From NCBI RefSeq assembly GCF_000346465.2, contig NC_034011.1, forward strand, positions 8,514,040 through 8,578,039: a stretch of DNA of 64,000 nt, read 5' to 3'. The translations under genes were made by a program, and so were the position numbers. The notes beneath the pieces are model-generated. The model was not told where the DNA came from. It saw nothing but the letters and a program-made list of their open reading frames with translations, and did no database searches. Positions 44,717-57,566 of the stretch are shown one piece after another. Source of the stretch: Prunus persica (Eukaryota; Streptophyta; Magnoliopsida; Rosales; Rosaceae). The first letter of the stretch is position 1, and each line of letters begins with the position of its first letter.

Positions 44717-45177
44717 GTCCTGCCCTGCATATTTGAAGGAAGGGCTTGCTGTGTACTTATCATAAAAGGCTTGATTGCAGTCATTACTATGAAATGTTGT
44801 AATGAGATTCCTCAATTATATTGTGGATAAGTAACGAACTACAAAGTACTTTATGTTAAGCTTAATTAACAAAGTACTTTATGTTACTCTTAAAGTTCAT
44901 TCATCCATAATTTTATTGTTCATTCATATTATAACATGTGAATTAACTATACCATGTAGTCGTTCTAGTGCCATATAATAATTTATCACATTTAAGAAAT
45001 AACAAAAATAAAAGAATAGGTTAGAAGTCTGAAATTTTATAGAAATTCTTCATATATTTTTTGAACAATTAAAAGATTAATCATAAAATTTTAAAACTAA
45101 AAAAGCAAAAGAAAGAAAAAAGGGAAGAGGAAAAGGTAGGAAACTTGTTAACTTGAGAACCGGTTAACAAGTTAAAA
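44717..45177. other. 4CL 3' flank, AT-rich
   Basis: Downstream of the 4CL stop; no gene seen. Possible near-upstream poly(A) context lies around 44790-44840, but no canonical AATAAA was pinned. Confidence 0.4.
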
Positions 45178-45432
45178 AAGGCTTAATTACCGTTTCACCC
45201 CCTAAAACGGATGCTCGTTCTCACTTTACCCTCTGAAACTGAAAATTTCTCACTTAACCCCCATAATCTCTAAAGATTGGCCAAATTTTCTCACTTTACT
45301 ACTTCTGTCCACGAAACCGTTAAGTGTGCTTATGTTGACATGAGTATTTTAGTAAATTTAGGTATTAAAAACTTTAAAATCCAAAATCAATATAAAAAAC
45401 ATATTTAAACTTTTTGAAATTTATTTTAGGGT

Positions 45433-46123
45433 TGTTTGTAGCATATCTGACCGGCTTCTTTTGCCATGACACATGGAAGGGGCCTGACACCAAGCAGGTC
45501 CCTGTAGCCCATGTTGGCCAGCTAATCTTACAATTGGTAGGTGCTCTCGACACTCATGACTAATTCCACGCCCAACACAACCCAATAGCCCACGCTGGAA
45601 AGCCCAGCCTCTCAATCAGTAGGTGCCCTCGGCAACCACGACCGATTGCACGTTGGCTGGCCCAGCCACACAAGCCCATAGTCGATAGTCGGCAGGTGTC
45701 TTTGGCATCCCCTGCCGATTCACCCTTCGGAAAGGTATCTTACAAGAATCTCTTGAGTTCCTTACTGGCATATTCACCAGGAGACGTGGCAGCCTCCCAG
45801 GCTACTCCACGAGTCACACATCAAAATTTTACACCAAGAGTACACATAAAACCTCTATAAATAAAGTCGTTTACCTCTAAGGTGCAGGGTAACAGCTACC
45901 TAACTCTTATGCCCTTGCTTTGTCAATAGTTAACTCCACTCTCCTTCGGCTAACTTTAGCATCGGAGGACTTTCGGCCGGTATCATATTGGTGCCTTAGG
46001 TCTTACCCACTGCTTTCTCCATTCTGTGTGTGCAGATAATGATTGGCTTGCCGAAGGCAGATATGGTCCCTCGATCATCCACCTTATGTCTAAGTTGGGC
46101 CCGTCTAGTTTTGAGCACCAACA
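45433..46123 (+). repeat. Gypsy LTR related to the solo LTR at 12476
   Basis: It begins TGTTTGTAGCATATCTGACC and ends GAGCACCAACA. It shares 'AACTTTAGCATCGGAGGA', the 'CTCTATAAATA' TATA box and both termini with the 576-bp solo LTR, but is 691 bp long. It is directly followed by the primer site ATTGGCGCCGTCTATGAG. Confidence 0.82.
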
Positions 46124-47090
46124 GATTGGCGCCGTCTATGAGAAGCATCACTGATTGGCTCATATCTCTACTGAGGAAAGATGAATCCACCTTTATCCCT
46201 CACACTCGATGGCCCTATCCTTACCCTTAATAGCGGAGCAAGCCTCGCTCCTTCGCCCATCATGCCTTGGTTGGAGACATCTGCTCAGAAAAGCATTGTC
46301 GAAGCTAACCTTTTGGCTCAAGTAGAATTCCTATGGCAGGACATGGCAAAGATGTAAGAGCACAACAACATCCTCTCTTTCAAACTTGATGACACTTAGA
46401 GGCAGCTGTATGAGTAGCAGACGCATACGACCCAGTTGCAGAACGACCTTGAACAGACCATGCAACATCGGCATGAGCAATCGCTCATAAGTGTGCCCAA
46501 GACCAACGGACGTGATAGGGGAAAGCAATTGGTAGTCGGCAAACCTTTCGCTGCCCAACACCTATTCATGCCCTCTCCGGAGGAACGACACCAAAAATTT
46601 TGAATATACTTAAACTGATGAGACAGATTAAATGACCAACGCGAGCAACGGTAGCCATCGTTGATTTGAGTCACGCCAAACTCAATGATCGACACTTGGA
46701 CGTTCTCTATCTGAAGTCACCACTGCGCCAAACCTACGAAGTGCTCGGCCTGGAGGAGGCAGATGAGCCAGACTACATATTTACCTCATTCGAAACCACT
46801 CTCTCCTGCTGTTTGGAAAGAACAAAACCTTTTCAACAGGATCGCAAACATTGCGGAACGACAAGTGATAAAGCTAGGAGGACGGAGACCATGGTAGGAA
46901 CATTACTAAATGGCAAGACATGCAGATCAAAAGTGAAACACTTGCTAGCTATCACATTGCCGTTCAACAGGTCGCGTATACAATGATCAGCCATCTACCA
47001 ATCCCGCAGTTTGACTTCTTTTTTCGAAGGTCAGACTGATCGAAGAAGAACAGAACAAGTCTTAACAGCCAACCTGGGAAAACTCTAGCC
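46124..47090 (+). pseudogene. Gypsy primer site and degraded 5' internal/gag region
   Basis: The TGGCGCCGTCTATGAG primer site typical of several plant gypsy lineages is followed by a gag-like segment whose frames are broken by stops; 46666-46986 is the longest open piece ('YLKSPLRQTYEVLGLEEADE'). No pol domains and no 3' LTR were found, so only the 5' end of the retrotransposon remains. Confidence 0.55.
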
Positions 47091-47109
47091 TAGGCCATTC
47101 TCCAATCAG

Positions 47110-47475
47110 ATCAGAACCTACAGTTGCGGTGGTGGTGGTGGTGGTTGGTTGGGTTTGACGGTGGTCGCTCGATTTGGTATGGGTAGGTTGCTGGTGGGTT
47201 TGATTGGATGGTGGTGGTTTGATTTGGTATGGGTGAGGTTGTTGGTGAGTCTGATTGGATGGTAGTAGTTAGATTTTGTGTGGGTGGTGATTTTACTGGT
47301 ATGGATGGGGTTTGATTGGGTGGATGTAACAGTAAGGTTTGGCGATGGTTTTAACAGTGGCGGCGGTGGTGGTGGTAGTCTGACTTCGTGATGGGTTTGA
47401 TGGTGGAGGATGTGGCTAGCTTAGTGTGATTGTGGTGGATGCGGCTAGTTTGGTTGTGATGGTTGTGAGGGGGTT
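47110..47475. repeat. GGT/GAT-rich minisatellite-like tract
   Basis: Variant units built on 'GGTGGTGGTTTGATTTGGTA' and 'GGGTTTGATTGGATGG' are repeated imperfectly over about 360 bp with strong G/T strand bias. No coding sense was found. Confidence 0.7.
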
Positions 47476-47683
47476 TGATTGAATCCTTAAAAAATGTTTT
47501 CACCCAAAAAATAGAAACAAATTTTTTATTATTTTATATATATTTAATTTGGATTTTAAAATGTTTAATAGCTAAATTATTAGAATGCCCCTGTCATGTT
47601 AGCACACTTAACAGTTTTGTGGACAAAAACGGACGAAAGTGGTACAGTGAGAAAATTTCAGCAATTTATAGAGATTTTGGGTG

Positions 47684-49095
47684 TTGTTGAGCCCAAGAAA
47701 TCCAGGGTTGAGCCCAAATAAATTCCCGGCCCAGTATGACACCTTATTAAGAAGGAACCTAGTTTGGAGCACTGGAAATTTGTCATGCACGAGCAACGAC
47801 CACATGCCATGCCAAACGAATATGTCATCTGTCACACTAAGAATTGAAATGACCCTATAAAAGGGACTGGCTCTACAAGCCCATTCTAATTATCCCATCA
47901 AGCATCATATCCCTTTTCAAAGACGATAAAATTCAAGCATGCCAATCGACATGCAATGCCAAGCGAAAAATCATTATTTTTATACCTAGCCACGCTACAA
48001 GCTTAAGTGGGCCCAAGCCACGCAAATGCTAGGGTTTTTTGAGCTAGTTGTGGTATGGATGGTTATGAGTATTCATGAGGCCCATTGATGGTCCAAGGAG
48101 TGGAAGTTTTGGGCTACTTGGGAGCACCAAAATTCAAGCTCATTCCTTGAACCCAAACATATGGGTAAGCATGAGAGAAAATCCAATAACACATCACCTT
48201 AAGAAAAGGCCCAAACATCTTAGAAAATATCCAATAGCCATAGCCCAAAATACTTGGAAATATCCTACATCAGTCAAAATATCCAGCACCTTGTCAAAAT
48301 CAAGGCAAACCCACGTGAACACAAGCTGCTCCCAGCACCTTGTCAAGATCAAGACAAACCCATATGCACAGGTTGCTGGAAGTAAATCACCTTTTGACCA
48401 TCACCTTTACCTATTCTTTCCTCTGCAAGCTCTGGTGGGAAAACAAGAAGGAAAAGAAAGAGGATCCTCACCCAAATGGAGGAGTCCAGTCGCAGAAAAG
48501 TCTTGGAACCCCAAAAGCTTTGCTCTTATGTGCTAGGGTTGGGGAGATTTCACCGAAGATGATTGAATGGAAGAAAGTGTGGAAAAATTGAGAAGAAGAC
48601 TTGATAAAAGTGGGGGCTTCCAGCGCCTATAAAAGGAGGCACTTTCTACCCAGCAAAAAGGGAGATCCAGAGCAAGTAACATACTTACTCATTGCTGGAA
48701 GCTTCAATTTCAAGTTGTGTTCTTCCATCTTCTTCCTTCTCTTTCCCATGAACACATCCAAAGAGAGCAAGCATCACCTCTCACCTCTGGAACCCTTCAA
48801 TTTCATGCTATGTTCTTCCATTTTCTTCCTCTCTCTCCCATAACCACATCCGGAGAGAGCAAGCATCACCTATCATCCTTGGAACCCTTCAATTTCAAGC
48901 CCTATTCCTCCATCTTTTCTCATCTTCTCTTCTGGCAAGCCATTCTAGAGTCTGACGAAGCTTTCGTCAAGCTGCTGGAAAATTGCTCAAACTACCCACT
49001 TCTCCTCCCTCATCTCTTCCTCTCTCTTCTCTCAACAAATTATCTCGAATTCCTTCTCCCCTTGCTTTGATCCCCTGCTTCTCATAGGAAATCAT

Positions 49096-49149
<54 letters not shown>

Positions 49150-49390
49150 AATGCTAAACTCATGAATGCTTAGCTTTCATGCCACAAGCTTCTTAAGCCA
49201 AGCTAAGTATTTATCCTAAGTGACCGTTGGTTTTGTAAGTGAAGGAGACCAAGGTGTTTCCTAAGGCTCCAGACCTTTTTCGAAGCACTCTTGGGGTCTG
49301 ATTCTTAAACTTAGACATGAGTAATTTTCACCCATTTGCTCTTTACAATAGCCCAGGCCCATTTGTAGCTGCCGGAACGAAAAAGCCCCT
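47684..49390 (+). mobile_element. Probable LTR-derived insertion in the right arm
   Basis: This 1.7-kb block interrupts the inverted-repeat arm between 'AGAGATTTTGGGTG' and 'GGTTAAGTGAG', which are adjacent in the left arm. It starts TGTTGAGCCC, has two TATA-like boxes (CCCTATAAAAGGG near 47850, GCCTATAAAAGGAGG near 48630), a duplicated 'GAACCCTTCAATTTCAAGC'-type segment, and ends near TACA. It looks like a long LTR or non-autonomous retroelement, but no clear 5-bp duplication was found. Confidence 0.45.
49098..49148. repeat. (CT)n microsatellite
   Basis: About 25 CT dinucleotides without interruption. Confidence 0.95.
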
Positions 49391-49479
49391 ACAAAGGTTA
49401 AGTGAGAAAATATCAGTTTCATAGGGTAAAGTGAGACCAAGTGCTTGTTCCAAGGAGTGAAACAATAATTAAGCCTAAA

Positions 49480-50859
49480 AAAACATTGTATCAGTACACC
49501 AAGTGCACTACTATAGATGGTCCGCCACCAAACTCAGTGTTAGGTTATGTTTAACTAAGGCTTTTAGCTTCCCTTGACAACTTTGTAATTCACATGTAAT
49601 TCATTAAGCTCTAGGTTAATTAGACTAGGATAGTCTAGTTGAAGATGATTACTGTGGCTGAGATCAACAGTGGGACGATGTAATCAAGATCTTCAAAGAT
49701 AAATCATGCATATATATATATATATATTAGGACATATCGAGTCGAAGTGATGCCTAGTCATCTGTTAGTGCCAGCTCACTGCTAGCTCATTTAATTTCTT
49801 ACGTGTTACCAGCTATAAGTTTTCTGTCCTGATGATTTTTTTGTCTTATTATCAAGCCAGTGAGTGGCTGCCAGCTGGGGGAATTTAGGGCATACTTCTT
49901 TTTGGGTAAAAAGGGAGGCTACAACACTATAGCCGTCACTTTGACAGAAATAGAATTTTGAGAGCCTTTCTTCCTTCTCTGTGACTTCTGGGTTTGCATT
50001 ATGATATTTTGAAATTTTTTTTTTTAAATATGCTTTGATATTTGAAATCCTCTTCACTCATTCATTCATCATTTTTGAGAGAGAGAAAAAGAGTCGTCTT
50101 CTTCTTTTCCTCTGCAAATGGTGAGATGAGTGAAGTATGAGGTTTTTTCAAAAAGAGATTTTTGAAATATTTTTTATATCTGCTTCTGGGTTTTTGAAAT
50201 CTACTTCATGCATTGAGAATTTTTGAGAGCTTATTCCTGCTTTGCATTTTCAAGATGTGTGACGTCAAGGTTTTCAAAATGAGATTTTCAAGTTGTGTTT
50301 CAAATCAGCTTTCTTTATAAATAAAAAAAATATGCATCTAGGGAAATTAAACACATTCTCATTCATATCTAGATCAAATTCTTGGATGAATTTCTTCAAG
50401 AATGGTTTCTTGAAGAAATTGATCTTTTATTCATTGAATGTACATATTCATCGATCTGTCAATTTGAAGCTGAGTTGCAGTGCCATGGGGTGAAGAAGCT
50501 GATGGACTAGCTACCATTTCCATGAAGGACAAGCTACTAGCTCAACTAAGTTTGGAGAAGAAGGTTGCACATGGAGTTAGTGCTCATTTCCTAAATATAC
50601 CTAGGATTGCTTGAGCTTGTGATTACTTTTTCTGTAAGATCCTTCTTGACTTAATGGATTGCTTGGTCGGAGTAATGACCCCCAGTTTTTCCCAATGGTG
50701 GCTTTCTGGGTAAACACTTTTGGTGCCATTCTCTGATTTATATGCCTAGTCATAATGTATGTGTTATATCTGAAATGCTGATGAATGTTCACAAACTTAT
50801 CAATCTAGTTGTTGCTAGCACAGGGATGCCTAGATTGACGGGTCCCTTTGAGTGCCTAG
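49480..50859. other. Intergenic DNA, no gene seen
   Basis: No coding region is supported. A (TA)n stretch lies near 49710-49726. Repeated 'GAGATTTTTGAAAT' / 'GAGATTTTCAAG' phrases at 50150-50290 suggest degenerate repeats. Confidence 0.45.
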
Positions 50860-52110
50860 TGTCAATAGATGAGTGAGAGGCGCGGCGCGGCGGAAGCGAA
50901 ACACACATTGCGCCACTCAAAACACACCCGTGTGGCTCAGGATCCCCTCGGATCCCAGTTAGCCTTCTTCCACTTCATGATATTCATGACTCTCACAACT
51001 CCGCCAGAGGTTCACCTTCAAGTGTCGTCTCCTACTAGACAACGAGTCACACTACCTTGTGACAATACAATCACTCCGCATCCGGCAACGAACCATCGAC
51101 GCCCATACATCAAGCGTTGCATAAGACACTTCAACCACATCGACCACGTCGTATGCTTTACTCATGTCTCGCTCATGTCCAAGTCAAGACATAGCGATCC
51201 AACACACCATCGGTTTACCCACACTTCTGTCGGTCATTCCTTTAGCGTCCATGATAGCCCACATCCTCAAGCTATACACGCAAGCTGTTATACTTGCATG
51301 TCACCCAAGCTTTGGCGACATATGTATTCCGAATGTCCCACATAACTGTCTATGCATTGCATGGGGTCGCAACCCATACGTATCGGCATCCGAATATCTT
51401 CCTTCAATATTAGACAAGGCCGAACCCAAGCCAAGTCCATCGAATATTGTCAAATGTCTCGCTAGCCGATGGCATATCGAATGCCATATGTTGACCTCAC
51501 TCTTTCTAACGATTCGCAATACGAACAGCCCTACGTGTTTGTACTGTCCTCGGGAATTCCTTTCCCTTGGAGGCACAGATTATCCTTCAACAATCTTATG
51601 CCCGCCCTTATGACTATCTCCAATGTCTTAAGAATGCTCGCTTAGTGCCACAAGGATGTAAGCACCAGGGGTGGTGGAGAGCAGGACATTATGTCACCCC
51701 CTATATAGCATTTTATGCATTTAGCCTTCTGCCAGGAGGGAACATCACCTATGCACGAGGAGTCATAATTGGGCATAACTCCTTCATACGAACTTCGAAT
51801 GGCGAACCGTCAGTTGCGTTTCCTGCGTCTCGACGTCATGAACATTTCGGTATTCTTGGTTCCCTCAGGTTCCTCCCGTAACCTTCGAAAATACCAAAAA
51901 TACCCTTCACAAGTGCAATTTGGCCAACACCAACCATTCTAGCTCTTAAGCTCTCGCCCGTCCACACTTAGATTACCTCATAAGCGCATAGATGTCCCAA
52001 TGGAGTCACGGTAGCACTTGTCTATGTGCGACCCGTGACACTAGGTTGTCATGTAGTTATCTTCTAGGGTTGTAGGGATTTGAATATTTGATATGTTGTG
52101 TATCTGTGTT
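50860..52110. other. Unassigned GC-richer block, probably retrotransposon-derived
   Basis: Base composition rises above the AT-rich surroundings, with many CG dinucleotides. The segment has overlapping ORFs (50869-51345, 51164-51613, 51567-51881) without recognised domains. The phrase 'GGGCATAACTCCTTCATACG' followed by 'CTCGACGTCATGAACATTTC' recalls LTR sequences of plant gypsy chromoviruses. It could be a solo LTR or LARD fragment. Not resolved. Confidence 0.35.
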
Positions 52111-52261
52111 ATGGTTATATGTTCATAGGTCTATGACTAGTTGTTGACTAGTCATATTGTCTCCAGGTTTATTTAATCATTGTTGTTATACAGCTATTGT
52201 AACATTCCACATCGACCAACTGAGAGAGGGTGATGTGACTTATATGTACATGCCCGCCTAG

Positions 52262-52490
52262 GGGTGTAAGTTGGATTGGAAAATCCGATTCTGACCGATT
52301 CGGTCCGAATATTTCCAAAAAAATTCCGACTCCGATAAATCCGATATTCGAAAATGCCGAATCCGATATTTCCGACAAATGCCGAAAATTTCGCAATTCC
52401 GATCCGAAAAAATTCCGAAGCTCTCTGAACCCATTCCGATATGATTTTTCCAATTTTTTCTGGAAAATTCCGAATTCCTAATTATAATTA
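52262..52490. mobile_element. hAT-like MITE remnant
   Basis: It begins TAGGGGTGTAAGTTGGATTG and continues with many 'ATTCCGA'/'TCCGAT' short repeats, similar in style to the 'TAGGGGTGGGCA' hAT MITE at 23152-23701. The right end was not found. Confidence 0.35.
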
Positions 52491-52908
52491 TGTTATTTGT
52501 AGTATATAGGTCTTATTTTCATATTTTATTTGTTATATTTCAGTACCACTATAGAAATGTTCATATAACAAAAATGTGCTCATTTGAATGTAACAAAAAT
52601 GCATATGTGTGCTTGTTATATCCAAATGTACTACATATATGGTAAATGTAGGGAGTATCATACTATTTCATTTTATATTCTATGTATGTATGTATGCTTC
52701 TTTTTTTTTAAAAAAATTTTAAACTATCTTCATTTAAACTTTTAATTATAAAATTATTTTATACATAAAACAACATAAGTATATTCATTGGAGCTTGGCA
52801 ATTATAGTATTCCAATTGTCTATAGCAAGACTAACATATTGAATGCAAGTTTAACACAATTCAAGTTTAACACTCTTATTCCCCTAGTATTCCAATAGTA
52901 TAGATTGT

Positions 52909-52910
<2 letters not shown>

Positions 52911-52940
<30 letters not shown>
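52911..52940. repeat. (TA)n microsatellite
   Basis: About 15 TA units within AT-rich intergenic DNA (52491-53233), which otherwise shows no gene. Confidence 0.85.
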
Positions 52941-53233
52941 AGTTTTGACATTGCGTTTTTTACACAAGTTTTGACACAATTTTTGGGCTATTAGATTACT
53001 CCACTTTTAATGGTTGAGATTAAATATTACATGGTAAATAGTTTTAATTTTTTTAAATAGACAATCATTAATTTTATTTTCTCTCTCATAAAAATAATAG
53101 GAAAATTTTCTCTCTCCAACCTTTTTGCTGGAAGACTAATCACTCCTGCCTCTTTAATCTCAAATATTTATTATGGTCTATTAAATAAAGAATCTCACCA
53201 AAAAGTAAATACCCAAACCCCACATTTGCACAT

Positions 53234-54693
53234 TGATAGGATTTTTAGTACTTGTGCAAACAGTGTTAAAAATCACATAAAATACTTGCAAGAATACAAG
53301 GCTATTGTAGTATAGATGCTCATGCAAGGTCGTTTTCCTCAAGGACTAATTAGCAATTTATGTAAAAACAAATTCCAATTACTACTTAAAATAAAAAGTC
53401 AAGAAAGATGATTATAAATTTGGTGGATTCTAAAAAACAAATATTAAACAAAAACAAATACGATTGAGAGAAAGAGTTTTGAATATCAATTTATAAAAAC
53501 ACTAGGGTTTCACCATCACCTAGCAATCCTATGAACTTTTACCAATTACTTATGATTTGCACATGCCACTTTGAAGGTTAGGTTTTCCTAATGTATATTC
53601 TACTTGGAACCTCCAACACAGAACGTATATCCAACATGCAACCCGTCCGGACGTTCGGATCAAATCTGAACATGAAAGACTCATTAAGTTTTGTGAAAAC
53701 CCTTTGAAAAACCATGCAACCCTTAAGACGTGGTGTTCATCTTAAGTGAAATTACAATTATTAATCACAAGAAGCTAGCATCAATTTCAGGGAACCTTCC
53801 GACCAAAATTGCATCCAATTACTTTTCTAAAGATCCTAATGGTGATCAGGCATTAAGACAATTAGATAGTTTAAAACAGTGATTAACAATTCAAAATACG
53901 CATGCACTCATCATAAGCAATTAAATAAAAATCACATATTCATGCTAAGGTTCAAGGCTTCACCCTAGCAAAAGAAATTTAGTTACGCATACTCATAATT
54001 GAAATCCAAGAAAATATCATTAAGAAGAAAAGAACGAAAACACCTGAAAGTTGTGAAAACCCAAAACCCTAGCAATTGCTCTCCACAATGCAAAGTTCAA
54101 AAGTGAAAAGGGAGTCCTTCAATTCCTCGTGAGAAAGAGCTTAAATACCCCTTAAAACCTAGCTGCCAATGTACAGCTTTTCTATCCCCACAAGGAAACT
54201 AATTAAAGTAAAATAATACTAGGAAATAAAGTCCAAATTGGAATAGGAGAATTTGCCTAAAATCTGCCCAGCCACGTTTTGGCCCCAAATCTCCTCCAAA
54301 TCTGGCCCAAGATAGCTTGTTTTAAAGATAAAAATGTTCTGAACACTTCTCTAGAAGGCCACGAACCCATTCGAGGTCATCTTGGGCTTCAAAAACGCAC
54401 TAAAAGCCCAACACGTCACTATTCCAGCACCGCGCACTGCTCATTTATTTTATTGCCAGAAAATAACCGCTTGGAAGAACGATCTGAAATTTTGATACGA
54501 TCAAGCTAAGTGACTCAAGAACGTCCTCCAACTGGAATTACTCCAAAATTCCTCAATTTGATTATGTTTTGCTCCAGAGAGAGTCGAAAGTCCTATATTG
54601 AAAATATAATTCAAAGTATCAAAATTCTTCCAAAATATTAACCAAAATATACTAAGAATGAGGTTAAATATATAATATAAAATATGTCCATCA
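53234..54693 (-). repeat. LTR of the Athila-like element (3' LTR, minus strand)
   Basis: On the plus strand the block runs from TGATAGGATTTTTAG to ATGTCCATCA, short inverted TGATRG ends; on the minus strand it starts TGATGGACATA directly after the polypurine tract. The 1460-bp length suits Athila-type elements. The first 205 bp (minus sense, 54693-54489) recur inverted at 63796-64000. Confidence 0.75.
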
Positions 54694-56505
54694 AAATACC
54701 CCCAAACTTAGCTTTTGCTTGTCCTCAAGCGAAACAAGACTCAAACAAAAAATAAAAACTTAACAGACTAGACATCTGGCTAACACTTAACCAGGACAAA
54801 ATTTCCATCTTCAAGTTGCAATCCATAGAAAATTTTAAAAACTAGAACATCCTTTCAATAGATCCAAGTAATCCCACCACAGAGTCTGAGCTATTTAGAC
54901 TCAATTAGAAAAGAATTCACAAACTTCCTTCGGTGTAAAGTGAACCATCATGGTTATGGAGACTTGACTAAAACCCTTACCACTCATCCCTTTTATTCAT
55001 ACTTCACACACTCCACACTTTTTATTTTCCCTTTCTTCTTCTTTTTTTTTTTTTTTTTGGTGTATAAATAGTAACAGTAGTGGTTGTGCAATGTTGGTTC
55101 CTTTAAGCTTTCGATCCAACCGTGTAGCGAGACTTAGGTCAATGTCTCCCAAACCACTCGGGTTTTAGGGCACTAGGTGTAGAACACCCCTAAGGACTTA
55201 TTAACTCAAGCTGAAAAGGCTACGAAACCAACTAACCACCCTGCCTCATGCCAAAACTCTACCTTTTGTCTCGAGAATCACTGCTGATTAGGCAGGACTG
55301 GCTCGGTTACTAGCAAAGTTTCGGGTGAGGCAATTATTACTTTATAACACATACTAACTTTATTTATATTGAACAGAAATTAAAACACACTTGGACAAAA
55401 AGTAAGTATTCCAATCTCATTCCCCAAAAACCATGTTGGTGTGATGTGCAAATTTCAAAGTATAATTCATGAATTAGTGTCTAAGCAACAATAAATAGAA
55501 AAGACTCTACTGTGGGATTGATTTTCACCATGTCCATTTGTTCTAACGTTTAAAATAATCTATGGATATTGACTGAAAAAAAACGAAAATTTGTAAACAA
55601 GACTCAAAAAATGAAAAATAAAAAAAATTACGTTCCCACCCCCTAACTTAAATCACACATTGTCCTCAAGGTGTGGGAAATAATCAAAAGAAACAAGAGC
55701 AGAAACAAAACGACTAAAACTTAGAAAATGGAAATCAAAAATAAAGAAAATACTCTAAGAAAAGAAATTAGGAAGGCAAAATAGAAGAACAATAAAATAA
55801 AATAAAATAAAATAAGAAAGAAAAGGAGAAAAACAATAATAGAAAAGAAATAGGAAAGAAAATACCCAGAAATGAGACACCAAGGGGATTCGAAGGCAGG
55901 ACCAGGGCGTGTTGCGAAGAAGCGCTGACCAACTCAACCACGTCCACACTTGTGTCAAATATGAGCGACAGCTACAATATAACCTGCTGTAGCTGCTGCA
56001 TCTGTCATCTGAAAAATATTGGATTCCCTTCTCCTAGCCCGAGCCCAGAGCTGAAATGCTCTCTTCTGTCCATTCCCATTTTGCAGAAGAAAAATAATAT
56101 TGCTTGGATAAACCAAAGCCTCTCGCTGTGTTCCAGAGAATCAGAAAAGATCTCTGATTTCTCTCTTCTCAAGACCATCCATCTCCGCCTTCGCTCTTCT
56201 TCATTCTCTCCAACACTCACGATCCTTTCCTCTCTTTCAACCCAATTACACCAGCATTTTCATCTGTGTGAGGAGGCCACATCGGCAGCAAACACAACCA
56301 GTGGGGTTGAATTATCTGATGCACCTGAATTTTTGGATGGTTTTGGAGTCCCTGGATTCCTCAAATTCAGATCTGTCTCAATCCATGTCACCAGATGCTA
56401 ACTTGTTCCAAGATGAAAACAAGCTGAAGCTGAACAAAAGTCTATTCTCCACCAGTAAGGACCCCAGATCTGTGCATCTCGTAGGTAAACTGTCGAACCC
56501 AGAAC

Positions 56506-56542
<37 letters not shown>

Positions 56543-57566
56543 AAATTACACCATCTGCTTGATTCCCAACCCAAATTGTAAAGGATGCCAGCTATTGGAT
56601 GCTCACTTGAATTGTCAAAGAATTGGAATCCTATGTGGCCAAGCTTGAAGTTGAGATTGGTGACTTCAAAAATCTGCTGGTCACTCGTGTGTTTCACAGG
56701 AGCAAAACCACAACCACAGAATTCTCAAGGCTTCAAAACTGGTCTGAGAGGAGAGACCTTTACTCTCAGCAATATTGAGAACACTGAGTCACCCAGGAAC
56801 CACTTGACCAATAATCTTGCAAGGATGATTTCATGATCCAATATCCATCTGAAGGTAAGATTAATTCCAGAATTTGTTGTGGTCCCGATTTGGGAGCTGT
56901 GGTTGATGTATAGATGTGAGATCTTTGTCCCTGCAAATACTTACATTAATGTGCACTGTGTAGGAAAAATGCAGATCCATGAGAGGGCAGTCAACACACA
57001 AACTCAAAGGGCATGGAATCACATGAGGGTGCCAAAGGTGGACCCGTGCATCTGGTGAGTAGAATTTCGAATGCCTGCAAATTGTGTGGTTATGGATAAC
57101 TACTCAAAATGATATATATGTGCTGGATTTGCAACAGCTACCCCCAAACTTAAATCTTTGATTGAGCTCGAGCTCATGTGAATTGCTTTAACTTCTAGTA
57201 TAATGTAGATTTGGTGATGTTAAATAGGATTGCTGCTGGGTGCATGATTCCAGCTGCTGCTGGGTGCAAGATTCCAGCTGCTACTGGGTGCAAGATTCCA
57301 GTGTAGGATTTTCTGTTTTTGATGCTTGCTGCTGATGGTTGTGTCCTGCATTGAGTCATAAACGGCCTGCATGGAGTCAATTATGTGTTAGGAATAGAAA
57401 AGGAAAGAGAAAGAAAACAACAATTTTTTTTGTTTTTTTGTTTTTTTGTTTTTTTGTTTTTTTGTTTTTTTAAAATATAAGAAGTAAAGAGGTTAGAAAA
57501 ATTGGGTTGCCTCCCAATAAGCGCGCTATTTTAAGTCTGTAGCTAGACTTTGCAGAAGCCTGGTGG
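54694..57566 (-). other. Athila-like element 3' non-coding region with polypurine tract
   Basis: On the minus strand this follows the integrase and ends in AAGTTTGGGGGTATTT (about 54694-54709), the polypurine tract before the LTR. It includes a 17-T run (55052-55068), a 33-T run (56509-56541), TTTTTTTG tandem repeats (57425-57470) and 'CTGGGTGCAAGATTCCAG' short tandem units (57235-57302). Athila elements may carry an env-like frame here; none was recognised. Confidence 0.6.

Larger units (their letters stand above)
45178..49479. mobile_element. Composite long-TIR element (MULE-like) with nested insertions
   Basis: The left end AGGCTTAATTACCGTTTCAC and the right end (complement AGGCTTAATTATTGTTTCAC) are inverted. 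Similarity continues inward through 'TCTCACTTTACCCT', 'TCTCACTTAACC', and, across an interruption, 'AGCACACTTAAC' to 'AATTTGGATTTTAAA' (45178-45400 with 47520-47683 plus 49390-49479). The long TIRs suggest a Mutator-type non-autonomous element, but A-rich flanks hide any target duplication. Its left half holds a gypsy LTR and gag piece; its right arm is split by a 1.7-kb block (47684-49390). Confidence 0.6.

Noticed and set aside
46030..46230. ORF spanning the gypsy LTR end
   Set aside because: It crosses the LTR/primer-site boundary, so it is not a real gene.
55952..56836. Plus-strand ORFs in the Athila-like 3' region as host exons
   Set aside because: No recognised domain or coherent splice structure; they lie between the polyprotein and LTR of one element and include a 33-T run.
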